Of a stretch of 64,000 bases of DNA, positions 44,558 through 57,348 are shown one piece after another. The notes beneath the pieces were generated by a model. The model saw nothing but the letters and a program-made list of their open reading frames with translations. It was not told where the DNA came from and ran no database searches. The stretch lies in contig JAKMXF010000111.1 of NCBI GenBank assembly GCA_024704765.1, forward strand, positions 1,862,058 to 1,926,057, read 5' to 3'. The number at the start of each line of letters is the position of its first letter. Positions within the stretch are counted from its first letter, which is position 1. This DNA comes from Oopsacas minuta (Eukaryota > Porifera > Hexactinellida > Lyssacinosida > Leucopsacidae). A program made the translations under genes and the position numbers.

Positions 44558-45954
44558 GATTATTCTGTAGTATAGTAGTAAAGCTAATTTACATTCTTCA
44601 ATTGTGGTTGCTTTTGAATTAAGTAGAATGCTTTCTCGTCAGTCCGGATTTAGGAGTGTTCGGAGTGTGCGGCCGAACAGGGCCCCCACATTTAGGAGGC
44701 CCCACAACTCAAGGTCATTAATTTTATACACACTGTAAGTCTACTTTAATCGCTATAAATCTTATACTAGAATCATTTAAGTTGTCCACATCAACTTCCT
44801 AGCTATTTCCATAATTAGAGGTCATGACAAGTCCTACCATACTGCCACTGGGCGAAATAGGCCTTCGGTTAGAGTGGTAATACTTATAGGGTTGATTTTA
44901 CTTGTGAAAAATTTGAATACACAAAAACACAAGCATTCTAATTTGAGGAATGGGGACAGGTGGGCGAACTGTGACGGCTTTGAATTGGCTTCAGTGAGCC
45001 CCGGGAATTGCCCTCGAACAAGGCCCCCCACATACCTAAATCTGGCACTGTTTCTCGTAAGTGTACTACAATATCCTTATACGTATTATATTATCACATA
45101 CACGTATATACATGTTACACATACAAAAATAGTATTTATCAAATTGATTGTGTTGCTCTATTAGCAAGTTTTTCTCATACAAAACCTGACTTGCTAAACA
45201 AGCTAACTCCACTGTATATGCCCTGTTTAGTGAATACAAATTTAGTCTAGTTATACATTAGTCATCTAAAGTCTTCTTGGATATCGTCTGGAAAACTCGT
45301 TGAAAAAATAATTGTGAAAAGTAGATAGCATTCTGTAAATATGATTCCAAAAGCTCTGCACTTATTAAGGAAATCGAATTATAAATAACTACAAATCCCC
45401 TTTGAAAACCAGTCATAAGGGGGGTGTTTGAACACCAAAATCCCCCTCGGATACGACACTGGCTCAGTGCCTCCACCCTTAGTGACCCCACGGGTTGCTG
45501 ATCTCATAGGAGGATAGGGAATGTATAGTTGTATACCCCTTCAAGATATAAATGTGGCCTTCTACAATCAGAATTATTCCCAACTTTTCACAACATCTAT
45601 AAGTTATTGTGTTATCGCGGCCACACACAACCTTGGTAGACTTTTCCCTACACACAGGTGGCACTGGCACTTGGCCATGTTGTGCCACTTGTGCCAATTC
45701 TATCTACAATGCTTAGTTGTCCTTTCGTAGTTGATAAGTTTGATTAGTAATCAGACCCGTTGGAAGTAAGGGGGACGTGTCAATTATCGGGATTGCCTTG
45801 CTTCTTTATAAGTTTTGTCTACAAAACCCAACATTTCTCTTCATATCGTTTATAAGTATGTATATACACTGGAACCTTATTAATTGGAGCACTAACGGAC
45901 TGTCAAAATCTGTTCGCTTTCACCAGAAGATTACCAACTGAATATTTACACATA

Positions 45955-46103
45955 TAGAGTAGATGCCGGATATAAGAACACCGGTTATACGAACCATAAC
46001 TCGATTTACCGAATCTTTTGGGTCTTACTCCATTGAATTTTATCGGATATAAGAACATTATGTTCAGTTCCCGACGATGTTCTTATAACCGGCATTGAGT
46101 GTA
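45955..46103. mobile_element. MITE shared with 22101-22249
   Basis: TAGAGTAGATGCCGGATATA and its inverted partner ending at 46103 are the counterpart of the insertion upstream of NHL gene 2. Confidence 0.65.
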
Positions 46104-46761
46104 CAAAGTTATGTTAGAACTGAGCCACTATACAAGTAATAGTAATCAACACAGTAAATGAATTGAAATATGATAGTGAAAGTATTATTGTATAACCACA
46201 TAGCTAAGATATAGTCTGTAGATGATATGATAGTGTATAGAATATATTTGATAATTCACACAATATATTATCAATCAACAACACAACAACATTTGAACAC
46301 TACAAGTCAACAACATATTTTTCGTGAGTTTGTTACCTTTTGATTGTTTGTAATTTGGTATTTAATTAACTACTTAATTAACATTTGATAATTTGATATT
46401 TATTACGTAAATACAAACTTAATGTATGTCAGTGTTTCTCAATCTGTGGTCATATAACCAAACTTACACACATTTGTTGTTAATTGAATATTACATCATT
46501 CTACTTACAAGTGCATATAGTAAGAATTTTCACACGTTTTGGTTATTAATCATATTTCAGTAATGAAACAATATTACATGCTACTTTATGCCACGAATAT
46601 TTTTCGGAATTTAATTAATCATATTGTCACACCTTTGGGGTATTCATGTTTCAAATACTATCATTCCTCTCCAGCGGATAATGAAATGACAGCGAGCTAG
46701 ACATTTTTTGTAATTTTCCCGAGAAACATACACACAAATATTTTGAATTTCTAGAATAGAA

Positions 46762-47961
46762 ATGGCTGCAGTTTTCAATGTCGATCAAAAGCTAGAAGCT
46801 CTGAAAATGGAAATAATACGAACTTTTGATGAACTCTACCAATATCTGTCAGATCGCAGAAATAGTCTTCTGTCTAGACTCGCTAAAATGAAGGAAGGAC
46901 ACAACAAGAATGTAGAATTGGAGGAAGCAATAAATCAGTTGAGAATATCCAAAGATCAAATACTAGCTACAATGACTAGCAACTTGGTAGGAGGATTACT
47001 AGACATAGTCAAACAAACGCTAGATAGAGACATCGAACTGAGAATAGCTGAAAAGGTAAAAGTGGATAACTTGGAGTTTATTGACTTCCGTTGTTACTCT
47101 GATAAAATTCGTGAAACCATTGATGAAATAGATTTGTTTGAAATCATTCCTGAATACGTGAGGAGGGAAAACCCTATTCTTAAAGTTTGTAAGAGGGGTA
47201 GAGGAAATGGAGAGTTCAATAATCCCAGAGGAATAGCAGTAGATAGAGCAAGTAATGAATTGTATATTTGTGACAATAGCAACAGTCGTATTCAAGTGTT
47301 GAATACCGAAGGAAAGTATTTACGTTCTTTTGGGACTGACCACTTGAAGGAGCCATACTCTATATGTCTGTCGAAAGAGGAAGTATTCGTTACTGATAGA
47401 GCTAAAGAGTCTCTTGTGAAGTTTAGTTTAGGAGGACAATTCCTAAAGGAAACAGGCTCAAGAGGCCATACAGAAGGACGATTTACTAATATCTCAGGAT
47501 TGTGTCATGAAGCTGGGTTAATATATGTCTGTGATTGTAATGTACAAAGAATTCAAATATTTGATTCTAATCTTAACTTCATTAAAGAGTTCGGCTCCGG
47601 AGAACTCAAACTTCCAAAAGACATTACAGTATTCTCTGACAGAATCTACATCCTATCTCAAAACAACAACTCCATCTACTGCTACAACAGAGACTGTACT
47701 CTCCAGAATATTATACAGCTGACTGGACAGCAACAGCCAATGATAGCATCTCTCTTCTTCACGATTGATAAGAAGGGGAACTTCTTAATCACAGACAGTA
47801 CTGCTAACGATATCCGTATCTTCTCACCTCAAGGAGTGATGAAACATATTCTGGGTAGAGGACATCTCTCTTACCTATGCGGTATTGTATTAGATAACTC
47901 AGATAATATTATATGTGTGAATCATGGCATTGAAAGTAAAGGCTGTTTCCAGAAATATTAA
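46762..47961 (+). CDS. Coiled-coil/NHL-repeat protein (NHL gene 3, mosaic of genes 1 and 2)
   Basis: Single-exon frame of 399 residues with coiled coil (to ~115), linker EIDLFEIIPEYVRRENP and five or six NHL repeats ending GCFQKY. Residues 1 to ~150 follow gene 2 (MAAVFNVDQKLEALK). Residues ~155-245 follow gene 1 (YSICLSKEEVFVTD, SLGGQFLKETGSRG). Next comes a gene-2-like part (KEFGSGELKLP, LQNIIQLTGQQQ), and the end again follows gene 1 (CGIVLDN, GIESKGC). The 5' flank matches gene 2 and the 3' flank matches gene 1. It lies tail-to-tail with the adhesion GPCR about 1 kb away. RING and B-box are absent. Confidence 0.85.
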   Translation: MAAVFNVDQKLEALKMEIIRTFDELYQYLSDRRNSLLSRLAKMKEGHNKNVELEEAINQLRISKDQILATMTSNLVGGLLDIVKQTLDRDIELRIAEKVKVDNLEFIDFRCYSDKIRETIDEIDLFEIIPEYVRRENPILKVCKRGRGNGEFNNPRGIAVDRASNELYICDNSNSRIQVLNTEGKYLRSFGTDHLKEPYSICLSKEEVFVTDRAKESLVKFSLGGQFLKETGSRGHTEGRFTNISGLCHEAGLIYVCDCNVQRIQIFDSNLNFIKEFGSGELKLPKDITVFSDRIYILSQNNNSIYCYNRDCTLQNIIQLTGQQQPMIASLFFTIDKKGNFLITDSTANDIRIFSPQGVMKHILGRGHLSYLCGIVLDNSDNIICVNHGIESKGCFQKY

Positions 47962-48544
47962 CATTTTCCTTACTTTGAGTGTATTTCCTATAATCTTGCT
48001 TTATCCAATTAGTATATTACTCATTTTTCATTTTCTTATTTTCTCATTTTATAGTTTATACAAATATTTATAATTTTGATACTTCTTTTCATTAACTAAT
48101 AACATATTACACATGTTTTTTCCATTTTACATGCAATTTTCGAAATATTGGTACCCTTACTCATGGTGCATGCTGATACTAACAGTTCTGTGCTGGCTAA
48201 GCTTTGACATTACTACATACGTATTTGACTCTGAGATTTATCTAAGTGTTTGTCAATTGGCTCGCACGACTTCTCTCAGCAAACAAAGCATCGTTCCGCA
48301 TGCTACGCTAACTGAACTAATTTGTCATCTTGCTACTGTTTATCTACATCTGACACTAACTTCATTTGTATGAGTTTGCCTTCCTCAGACGATCTTTCTT
48401 TTGTGAGGCAGTGCTGCCATTAAACAATGATAGTATACCAGGTGACATGCACTTGGGCATTTATATTATACGTCAAGTATGGAGTAATTACTTATCTATA
48501 CTGTTAAACCGCAATTAATCTGTATATATGTACATATACGTACA

Positions 48545-48649
48545 TACAGTAGAGTCTCGATAAGACATACACCAGGGGACTGACAAGATTCGAACTCCTT
48601 ACCCTGAGTTACATCTTAACCATATTCGTATTAACGAGGCTCTACTCTA
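48545..48649. mobile_element. MITE shared with 11195-11299
   Basis: TACAGTAGAGTCTCGATAAG begins it and TACTCTA ends it. It is the same insertion as in the left arm, in the intergenic DNA between the tail-to-tail genes. Confidence 0.55.
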
Positions 48650-48962
48650 CTTGATTTTCGAGTTATAGTGAATATTGACATGACATGTGCCAGTCATTGT
48701 CTGTGCTATAATTTCTGAACTTTCGAACTTTATCATCATAATATTTAATATGCCTTTTCGCCAAACATGCTTACTAAGCATATAATTTGGGAATTATTTA
48801 GAAAAATTGCTTCACCAAATTCCTAAATCAAAGTTAATACAAACAGTCATACCTCACACAAATTGTACCCCAGCATTTATCACCTGGTTAAATGTTACAT
48901 ATGATAATATTCTCTACAGCATTTATCAATGTTGGTAAACAAATGAGAATACATACAAAGTG

Positions 48963-51900
48963 TCATAAAGGTCCCTTACTATTAATCTCATTCACAATAT
49001 CAGTTACGGTACCTTTTGCGACTGGACGTATTATATTGAACTTCAGAGCAGTGGTGTTATCCTCATTTGATTTTGGTAAAGGTGATTTCAATCCCCCGAC
49101 ACTACTACTTCTAGTAGTTGGATCTTTCACGAAATATTTTTTTCTACAGAATACATTTGGTAATCTAGCTTCAGGTATCCTGAAGGTGACAAGGAAAAAG
49201 TGAACCAGTCCAATTGGTGTAGTAGAAATTACATAGACCCATAGGAAGATTGTGGCTGCTAATTCGTTGTCACGGTAAAACCTAAGGAATGCCAAAGGTA
49301 TCGATATGATGAAAGGAAGACTTAAAGTTGGAACCAAAACTATAGCGCCAAAGGCCACTCTTCTAATCCTCTTCAATTCTGATTCGGCACCTTTTGTCCT
49401 ATTTAGAACCATTCGTATTTTGATGAGTACAAGGATTAGTATTAAGATATTTACTGCAAGGACAATGAAAATAGGGACTAAGAATGTCCAAATCAAATTC
49501 GCTCGCGTGCTTATAAAGCATGGATTACTACAATTCATATCTGTTTTGTTAGATTCAATTTGTGAATCTAAGTAGGCAACAGCAACAACTTTCCCATAAA
49601 TAATCCATATTACAGCCCAGAGGAATGATACAACCCAACTTATCGGGATAAGAATAGGGAATAGTTTCCTTCGTGTATTGAGTCCTGCTATCCAAATTGA
49701 ATAGAAAATGAGTACAGCCGTGGCGAGAGAAGACAGAAACACATTTGTCCATAAGAAATGCAATAGGAATGCAACTATGGTGCAAACAGCTGGATATTCT
49801 ACAAATAGTTCTGCACCAAATATGAAGACAAATATGGCTAGCAAGATACCCACGGTATGATTAAAATGCATTACATTGATGTCTAAACGAAAGAATCTTT
49901 TTCCTGAAAATATGAAAATGAAAAGTGACATGAGTAGAAATATCAGAGAAATTGAGAGTAGAGTATAGCTTGTTATCTGTAAGAGTAATTGCGAAATATC
50001 GCTGATTGGTTTTTCGCATTTTGATGCTGTGGAAACTAATATTGCGAATGTTGATAGATGTATAGTGGTGCATTCCACACTACCGTTCCTATTAATAACC
50101 GTCTTGATTCCTTCAGTAGACCAAGTCCTAGAAATTACATTATATGTAGTGTAATGTATTCTTGTGTATACAGTACAGTGGATAGTAAAATTTGCCAAAT
50201 TAGCAAATCATATTTTGCAGTAATTTTCTTGCTACACGAATTTACCATTATGAGAACTATTTACAATAGATAATGCACTTTATGTCATCATTAATGTTTC
50301 TATATTGCTGTTAAACGATTGCTATTACAGACACTACTGTATTATATATATCATTCTTGAGAGAATACAAATTGAAACTTACCCATCGCTTGTTAGAAAA
50401 ACACATTGAATTCTTGAATGTCCCTAAGCAAATAGTACATAGAGTAGAACTTGAGTCAAGACATACTGCTTCTTGATACAAACCATTTTAATAATATTCC
50501 TATTCGTGGGTGGAGATTTTCAAAAATTAATGAGAGGAAGGTTCCTGCTTATTCGATAATTGGTACTCTCGAGTAAGTATAGGTTCCTGATAGGTACATG
50601 TTATTCGAGTTCCACTTTATACACAGTAGAACTCGGATAAGACGTATGCACGTATGTACCCCTTCGTGAAACAAAAATTAGTACGTACTAACAGAAGTAC
50701 GTCTTATCCGAATATTCATCCTATACAATTTATACAAGAATTGATAATCTGTTTTGGAGAAAAGTACAACAGAAAGTACTTACGCCGAGTACGAAGTGAG
50801 TGGACCCGCGGCCGCCGGCAGACATGGGGCAAGCCCTTAAGTCCGGACTTAAGCAGTTTCACTATTCTTTCGAAAGCAATAATATTTTGAACTTATTTCA
50901 AGGCAGAAATTATACTGTGTTACTTATATAAGTATGCTGTGCATACGAGAGAGTTACGTACTTTGATTATGACCAAGTATACAAGCCCAGTAGTCATAAT
51001 TATTGAATGTGAAGAGCTTGAAAATGTCTTAAAAGGGCTTGAAGTTATTCAATAAAAGGCTTAAGTCCTATTCTATAAGAGGATCAAGTCCAAAGGCTTG
51101 AGCCCTACGGACTTAGTTTATACCGGGTACTCATTACGTGGTAACCAAGTTCTACTGCAATAGTATATACTACAAACATAGATACTTCTAGCAAATTGAA
51201 GTAGAAGATCATAAATTATTGAACAAATAATAATTGTTATTTGATCTATGATAAGTCAATGAGCGTAGTCTTGTCGCTTATAAATACAACTAACTTACAG
51301 AATGTAGCTCTTTCAATTCATCAATAATACTGAATTCAATCGTAAGATTCCCAACTAATGAAAGACTTGCTTGGGTGGTAATTACATCACTGATAATTCT
51401 ATACACACACCCAACAATCAGTATTATCTACGTACATTTATACAGTGTACACAGAAAATTGATCTTCTTAACTCACCTAACAGTATTATTTGTTAATTCA
51501 CGGGTCTCATCATATGTTTCACTGAAAGCGACCAATGTTGTATCAGCTAGAAATAATCACAAATATGTAAACAACCTCAATGTATTATACGTAATTCTGG
51601 CTAAGATGAGCAAATATTTGCACGATTGGTGTTACGATAACAAAGTTGTTCAAACTTAAGTAGCGATTCTAAGCTGTAGGGAGTGACAGAGTGAGTGACA
51701 ACAAATTATTGTTATTCGATCCATTTTGTATTTAATATAATCGAGGGTGAGTTTTTTCGGAATTTTAGCTATGTAATATTAACAGGGGCTGGGCAAACAG
51801 TTAGACCATGACCTCATCACTTTTGGCCTTGGCCTATTCAATTTTATGGTCTGAGCCTGACCACTTTACAATTGATCAAGCCATTGGCCTGCGCGCCACT

Positions 51901-54434
51901 TAACACCTTCCGCCACCCTTATAATATACTTTTTAATAGATAGACTAGGAGAATGTAATCAATGTATAGCAGTGAATGATGAATAGCCAATATGGATTAA
52001 TATGACTTTCTGATAGTTAGATTGCAAATTTGGGAATTACCTCCAAATGAGTTGGGATTCATTTCTATCGCATTGTTACCAACAGATACCTTTGTAGTAG
52101 ACTCAGCTTCCAATCCAATAATCACTACCACTAGAATATGAAGTATACAGAATAAGGTTGATATTTGAACTACCCATTGAAATTGCTTTCGTGAATAGAA
52201 TTACCTAGCCTTTGAATAATAATCTCTATTATTACTCCAGTTGCTACATTGAGACGAAGAAGTAAATTGTCCACAATACTTTCTCTCAATAGTAGAGATT
52301 TTACCTAATTGATAGTCGCTTAGGTAAATGAGGCAAGTACTGACTCAATATGTACTATACTTATTTATTATTACCCCAGGATTGATATTCCTGCAAATGT
52401 TTGTACTTGTATATGAAAATTCTCTAAACTTACCTCGCTGATGTCTTCTGTTGTAATTTCTACAATTCCCTATACAAGATAGATTATTTACGATAAACTT
52501 TTCGTATATTATACTACAGTCAACATCGGTTAACTCGAACCCGAAGAAAATCAAAATCTCGCAGAAACGAATGTTCGAGTTCACCGGCATTCGGGATAGC
52601 GAAAGTTTTTGATGTAAGCCGAATAGTAAAACGAGAGGAAATGAAAATTACAAAAATTATGAAATTTGTATTTGGAATACATTGCAACCAGTGCAGTGTA
52701 TCCAACTTTACATAAATACGTACTTACATCTAGTTCCTCGCAGAAAGGCGAATAAGTGCTTATATCAGAACAGTTCAGAGTCTCTAGAGAAATATCATAG
52801 AATAATATTGTATAATCTACTACAGTTCAGATTGAGGGTATTATACGTGTAGGATAATATTGCAAAATAACTTACCATTCATACTAAGATCTATTGTAGG
52901 TCCCGTTCCATTTACTGTTGCTCCTAATATTGCAAACAAGAAATAATAATTCGAGTATATCAATTGCCTATAAACTGCTGTACACGAATTCCAAATTTGA
53001 ACCTGTTTCTCTCCAATATTTATTGAATTGGGTTTTAAACCACCAAATTACAATGGCTATTTTGAAGTAAATTGATTATTTATTGAATTTATTGGATTCT
53101 TCCAATGGAGTATCGTTTGTTTTACTTTCCTTGAGAGTTAATATAGAATGGTAACTCACTCTTTTGGCATATATATGAAGTTCCAATATTGGTCCATGAA
53201 TTTCTTGTACAGAGGTAGTCATTCCAATACAGTTCTCCTCGAGTTTGATCAAAGAAATGAAAGCAAGATTCTCCTCCCAAACTGTCAGGTTGATTTGGAG
53301 CAAAATTGTTGTAATCAAAAGGCGTTCCATCTGTCCACACGTAGTCTCCATTATTAGCTGTATCACTAAGACCAATCCACGAAAACGTATCTTTGTTACG
53401 TATACCATTGAGGAGTTGGTTAACTACATCAGAATGTATACTAGCTAGATGGCCTCCCCAAGCAACGCAATGAGCTTCAGCTTGATTCCAGTTTTCATCT
53501 ACATCCACGCTTATATAACAATTGTTATTTATTGTGATGTCACAATGTTGCGATGGAGAGGTCGATTGTGCTTTAATGGTAGTCACTATTAGATTTTAAA
53601 TATTTGATTAATTTTAGCTTGGACTACATCTTTGCATGTTGGTAACTCCCACATAAATATTTCTTAGCTAATTGTTATATATATAAGGCATTAGTCGATC
53701 GTGTTAAACAAGATCGAGCGATCCCGATCTCGATCATTTTTCCGATCGTTTGTGTAATATTCAAGACATATATTTTTGATAGTTACATCATTTCTTATAC
53801 CAAAAGAAACATAGGTGGAGAATCAACGCATTCTACGAACGAATATTACTGATTGTTGAACACAAATTTGGAACAATTACCTAATTATAAATAACGGTAA
53901 TGATAGTAGCATTCAAAGTATACAAAAATGATCGAAAAATGATCGAAAAATGATAGAAAATTTTTGTGCAAAAAAGGATCGCGATCGTGATCGAGCGATC
54001 AATGATCGTACGATCCTAATGCCCTATAAATATACAAGAACTCTCGTTAATACTAATAATGGAAAGCATGCGTGGAAATGAGTATTAGTCCGAACAGAAT
54101 TTGTAAACAATGAAATGCTCTTCATTGAAAAGGGATTGAATGTACAATATTTCCCGGCATAACTAAGTGCTAGGAACCGCGATTCAATTTCGTTATTAGC
54201 TGAGTTGATTAATTATATTCAAGCTAGAGAGAAAGGTTCGCTTCGTTATTACCAGATTTTCGTTATATCTGACCTATAATGGAATTTTAATGTACTAAAT
54301 TTGAACATGTTTTAAGGAATTTTGTATTAACAGAACTGTTCCTGAATGTATTAACTCTTTAATATGATAGAAATTGAATATAACTAACCTCCTAATGTTA
54401 GCAGTATTGTAGAGGTTATTACAGCTATCAGCAT
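48963..54434 (-). CDS. Lectin-type adhesion GPCR: signal peptide, C-type lectin, GAIN, GPS, seven helices (11 exons)
   Basis: Exons 54389-54434, 53160-53585, 52876-52923, 52728-52783, 52434-52469, 52205-52304, 52041-52130, 51477-51546, 51299-51398, 50383-50423 and 48963-50127 join with matching phases at all ten junctions to 2,178 nt (725 residues). Residues 1-17 are a signal peptide (MLIAVITSTILL). Residues ~28-157 are a six-Cys C-type lectin domain with WIGL (85-88), QPD (114-116), WND (136-138) and final YICQK. Residues ~160-335 are GAIN-like (TTEDISEV). The GPS region runs CVFLTSDG/TWSTEG...CTTIHLSTFAIL, with predicted cleavage between L362 and S363. A class-B-type helix bundle with PAVCTIV and MNCSNPC follows. 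QPD suggests galactose-type binding. The CTLD exon reads on to a stop if its GTGAGT donor is ignored. Confidence 0.85.
53687..54023. mobile_element. GATC-rich palindromic MITE in GPCR intron 1
   Basis: GGCATTAGTCGATCG and (reverse complement) GGCATTAGGATCGTACG are the ends. The interior alternates GATCGAGCGATC and CGATCATTTTTCCGATCG words in both directions. It lies in intron 53586-54388. Confidence 0.75.
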
Positions 54435-54727
54435 CGTTCCTTATTTGTCGGTATGTTTATCTCAGATTATGCATTACAATTATTCTGAGTATTTATACAA
54501 ACAAATTATATTCACTGTGTGCAGTTAAACATCCCGCATTACTTGGTAATCTTCTGTATTCACTTTTTACTGTGCTGACTATACTTTACTTCTAATCAGA
54601 TAATCATAAATTCTTCATAGAACAATCATTAATTAATTACAACATGTGTATTTAATATACTTATGTGTGCATCCGAATAAGATATTACGATAAGAATTGA
54701 TAGTAATCTAAAGTATCCACGTGTATA

Positions 54728-55235
54728 TCTATATTATTAAAGCACAATTGTTGTTTGTTTGTTTGTTTGTCTGTCTGTCTGTCTGTCTGTTTGTCCGTTG
54801 TCAAGGAAAGGATTTACGGTATGAAATTCTGATATTGTCGCATAACTATGTATTTATCGTGTTTATCAAGGAAGTAAATAGAATTCAATAAAACTTTACT
54901 AAATATATCGAACATGCGGAATCCGATTTTCACACTTTTGGATTAATCATATGTAATTTATTGTTGTTCTATGAATATAAAGTAAGCAAATTATCACAAC
55001 CTCAAAATATACGTAGATACTCGCCCTCAACGGCTACAAAGGGATTAATCTTACAAAATGATTCAATAACATATATGCCATATGCGTATATTTGTGAATT
55101 CCATTGTTCTAAATATATCTATATTATAATACTCATAGGAGCCGTCAATTTGGAGAATAATGGATACCTCGAGGCGCAATGCACCGAGTTCATTGCGAAG
55201 CAACGCGACGAGCCAAAGGCTCGTATTAGTTAAAA
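54728..55235 (+). mobile_element. Probable non-autonomous Helitron-like element
   Basis: It begins TCTATATTATTAAAGCAC followed by a (TTTG/TCTG)n tract. It ends near a short hairpin CGAGCC-aaa-GGCTCG (55209-55223) followed by TATTAGT. A fixed AT-rich start with a TGTC microsatellite and a GC-rich terminal hairpin are features of Helentron-type repeats in invertebrates. The first half is related to 26050-26530 in reverse. No protein is encoded. Confidence 0.45.
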
Positions 55236-56076
<841 letters not shown>

Positions 56077-57348
56077 ATGGCTAGCGTAGCAGTGAAAAGA
56101 AACTTCATTGAACAAATAAAAGAGAGTAGAAGGAAGATTAGAGACTGCTTCAAGAGGTCACATGAAGCTCTACAACTCAGAGAGAATATCCTCCTTTCTC
56201 GTATTGATCAAATCGAGAAAGATTATAATAGAAAAACTCAAGAAATGCAAGAGTTATTGAAAGCTTTGAATAAATCAAAATCGTTCAATACAAACACTCT
56301 GACTTCTAATAAACTTAAAGCTACTCATCGAGGAATAGAATCACTAATAAATAATCAGATCGAGGAACTATCAGCTGATACAGACAGTAGTATTGAGTTT
56401 GAATGGAACAATCAATTCGAGACTGACATAGAACAGCTAGGGAGTATTAAACTTAGCGGTCAGACTAACATATCTTCCACCCCCACCTTCCCTCCTCAAG
56501 TGAAGCCTGTTGTGCCTGACTACAAGGCTAAACAGCTGCCTACTGCTTACTACTGTAAAAAATCTACAGGCAAGAAAGCTCCAGGAGAATTGAACTGTCC
56601 CAGATCTATAGCAGTACATTACCAAACCGGAAATATTTACATAACTGATAAGTGTAACGATCGTGTACAAGTATTTACCAGTAATGGAGACTATCTCTTC
56701 ATGTTCAGTGAGAAGATGAACAAACCAACTGGTATCTGTATATCTCAGAATAAAGTGTTTGTTACACAATCGGATGGTAATTGCATTAATAAGTACGAGC
56801 TAGAAGGGAAACTAATCAAGAGTGTTGGTAGTGAAGGGAATGGAGAAGCTCAGTTCAACTATCCACGGGGTCTAGATGTCTCTGATAGAAATAGCAATGT
56901 GTACGTATGTGATTCTAGCAATAAAAGAGTTAAAATCTTAACTCAAGAACTCAAGTTCCATTCCATACTAGGAATAGGCTTGCTTAAGTATCCATTTGAC
57001 GTTAAGGTTAGAAGAGACAGAGTACTGGTGCTAGATAGAAGTGATCCGTGTATGTTTGTGTTCAATTCAGATTACGTTCTAACCAACAGACTGATAACTC
57101 TAGGTGTTGGCAAACAAACAAACAATCCAAATTGTTTCGACATAGACAGAGACCATAACATCATTATGAGTGACTACAGAAATCACTGTGTGTACATATT
57201 CAATCAGGAAGGAGAACAGATACACAAGTTTGGGAAGGAAGGTCAGGGTATCGGGGAGTTCTATTGCCCATATGGAATAGCACTAAACAACACAGGGCAT
57301 ATTATAGTTGTGTGTCAGAAGATTACTAATTGTCTACAATTCTTCTAA
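56077..57348 (+). CDS. Coiled-coil/NHL-repeat protein (NHL gene 6, second subfamily)
   Basis: Single-exon frame of 423 residues, paralogous to NHL gene 5. It has an N-terminal coiled coil (KESRRKIRDCFKRSHEALQ, LLSRIDQIEKDYNRK), a slightly longer spacer than gene 5, the shared FETDIEQLGSIKL linker, then five or six NHL repeats (CPRSIAVHYQTGNIYITD, NDRVQVFTSNGDYLFMF, GIGEFYCPYGIALN) and the terminus NCLQFF. The blade loops differ between genes 5 and 6 (CNSHC versus SDGNC, YYNHR versus SSNKR) while strands are nearly constant. This could mean variable binding surfaces. No RING or B-box. Confidence 0.85.
   Translation: MASVAVKRNFIEQIKESRRKIRDCFKRSHEALQLRENILLSRIDQIEKDYNRKTQEMQELLKALNKSKSFNTNTLTSNKLKATHRGIESLINNQIEELSADTDSSIEFEWNNQFETDIEQLGSIKLSGQTNISSTPTFPPQVKPVVPDYKAKQLPTAYYCKKSTGKKAPGELNCPRSIAVHYQTGNIYITDKCNDRVQVFTSNGDYLFMFSEKMNKPTGICISQNKVFVTQSDGNCINKYELEGKLIKSVGSEGNGEAQFNYPRGLDVSDRNSNVYVCDSSNKRVKILTQELKFHSILGIGLLKYPFDVKVRRDRVLVLDRSDPCMFVFNSDYVLTNRLITLGVGKQTNNPNCFDIDRDHNIIMSDYRNHCVYIFNQEGEQIHKFGKEGQGIGEFYCPYGIALNNTGHIIVVCQKITNCLQFF

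Larger units (their letters stand above)
44558..50943. repeat. Right arm of the large inverted duplication
   Basis: 44558-48260 is the reverse complement of 19405-22876. 47960-50943 is the near-identical reverse complement of 8905-11900. The right arm thus carries one NHL gene where the left side has two separated by ~6 kb. It reads as a compact version: 5' flank of gene 2, a mosaic gene, 3' flank of gene 1. The similarity ends at 50943, inside intron 9 of the adhesion GPCR. Confidence 0.9.

Noticed and set aside
50128-50198. ATG at 50198 as start of the 7TM protein
   Set aside because: It lies in the intron before the ttctag acceptor. The left copy has a stop in the same place, and exon 10 supplies the proper GPS half.
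53122-53586. Stand-alone secreted lectin ending at 53122
   Set aside because: A strong GTGAGT donor follows the last CTLD codon, and its phase fits the next exon. Reading through adds only a short unrelated tail.
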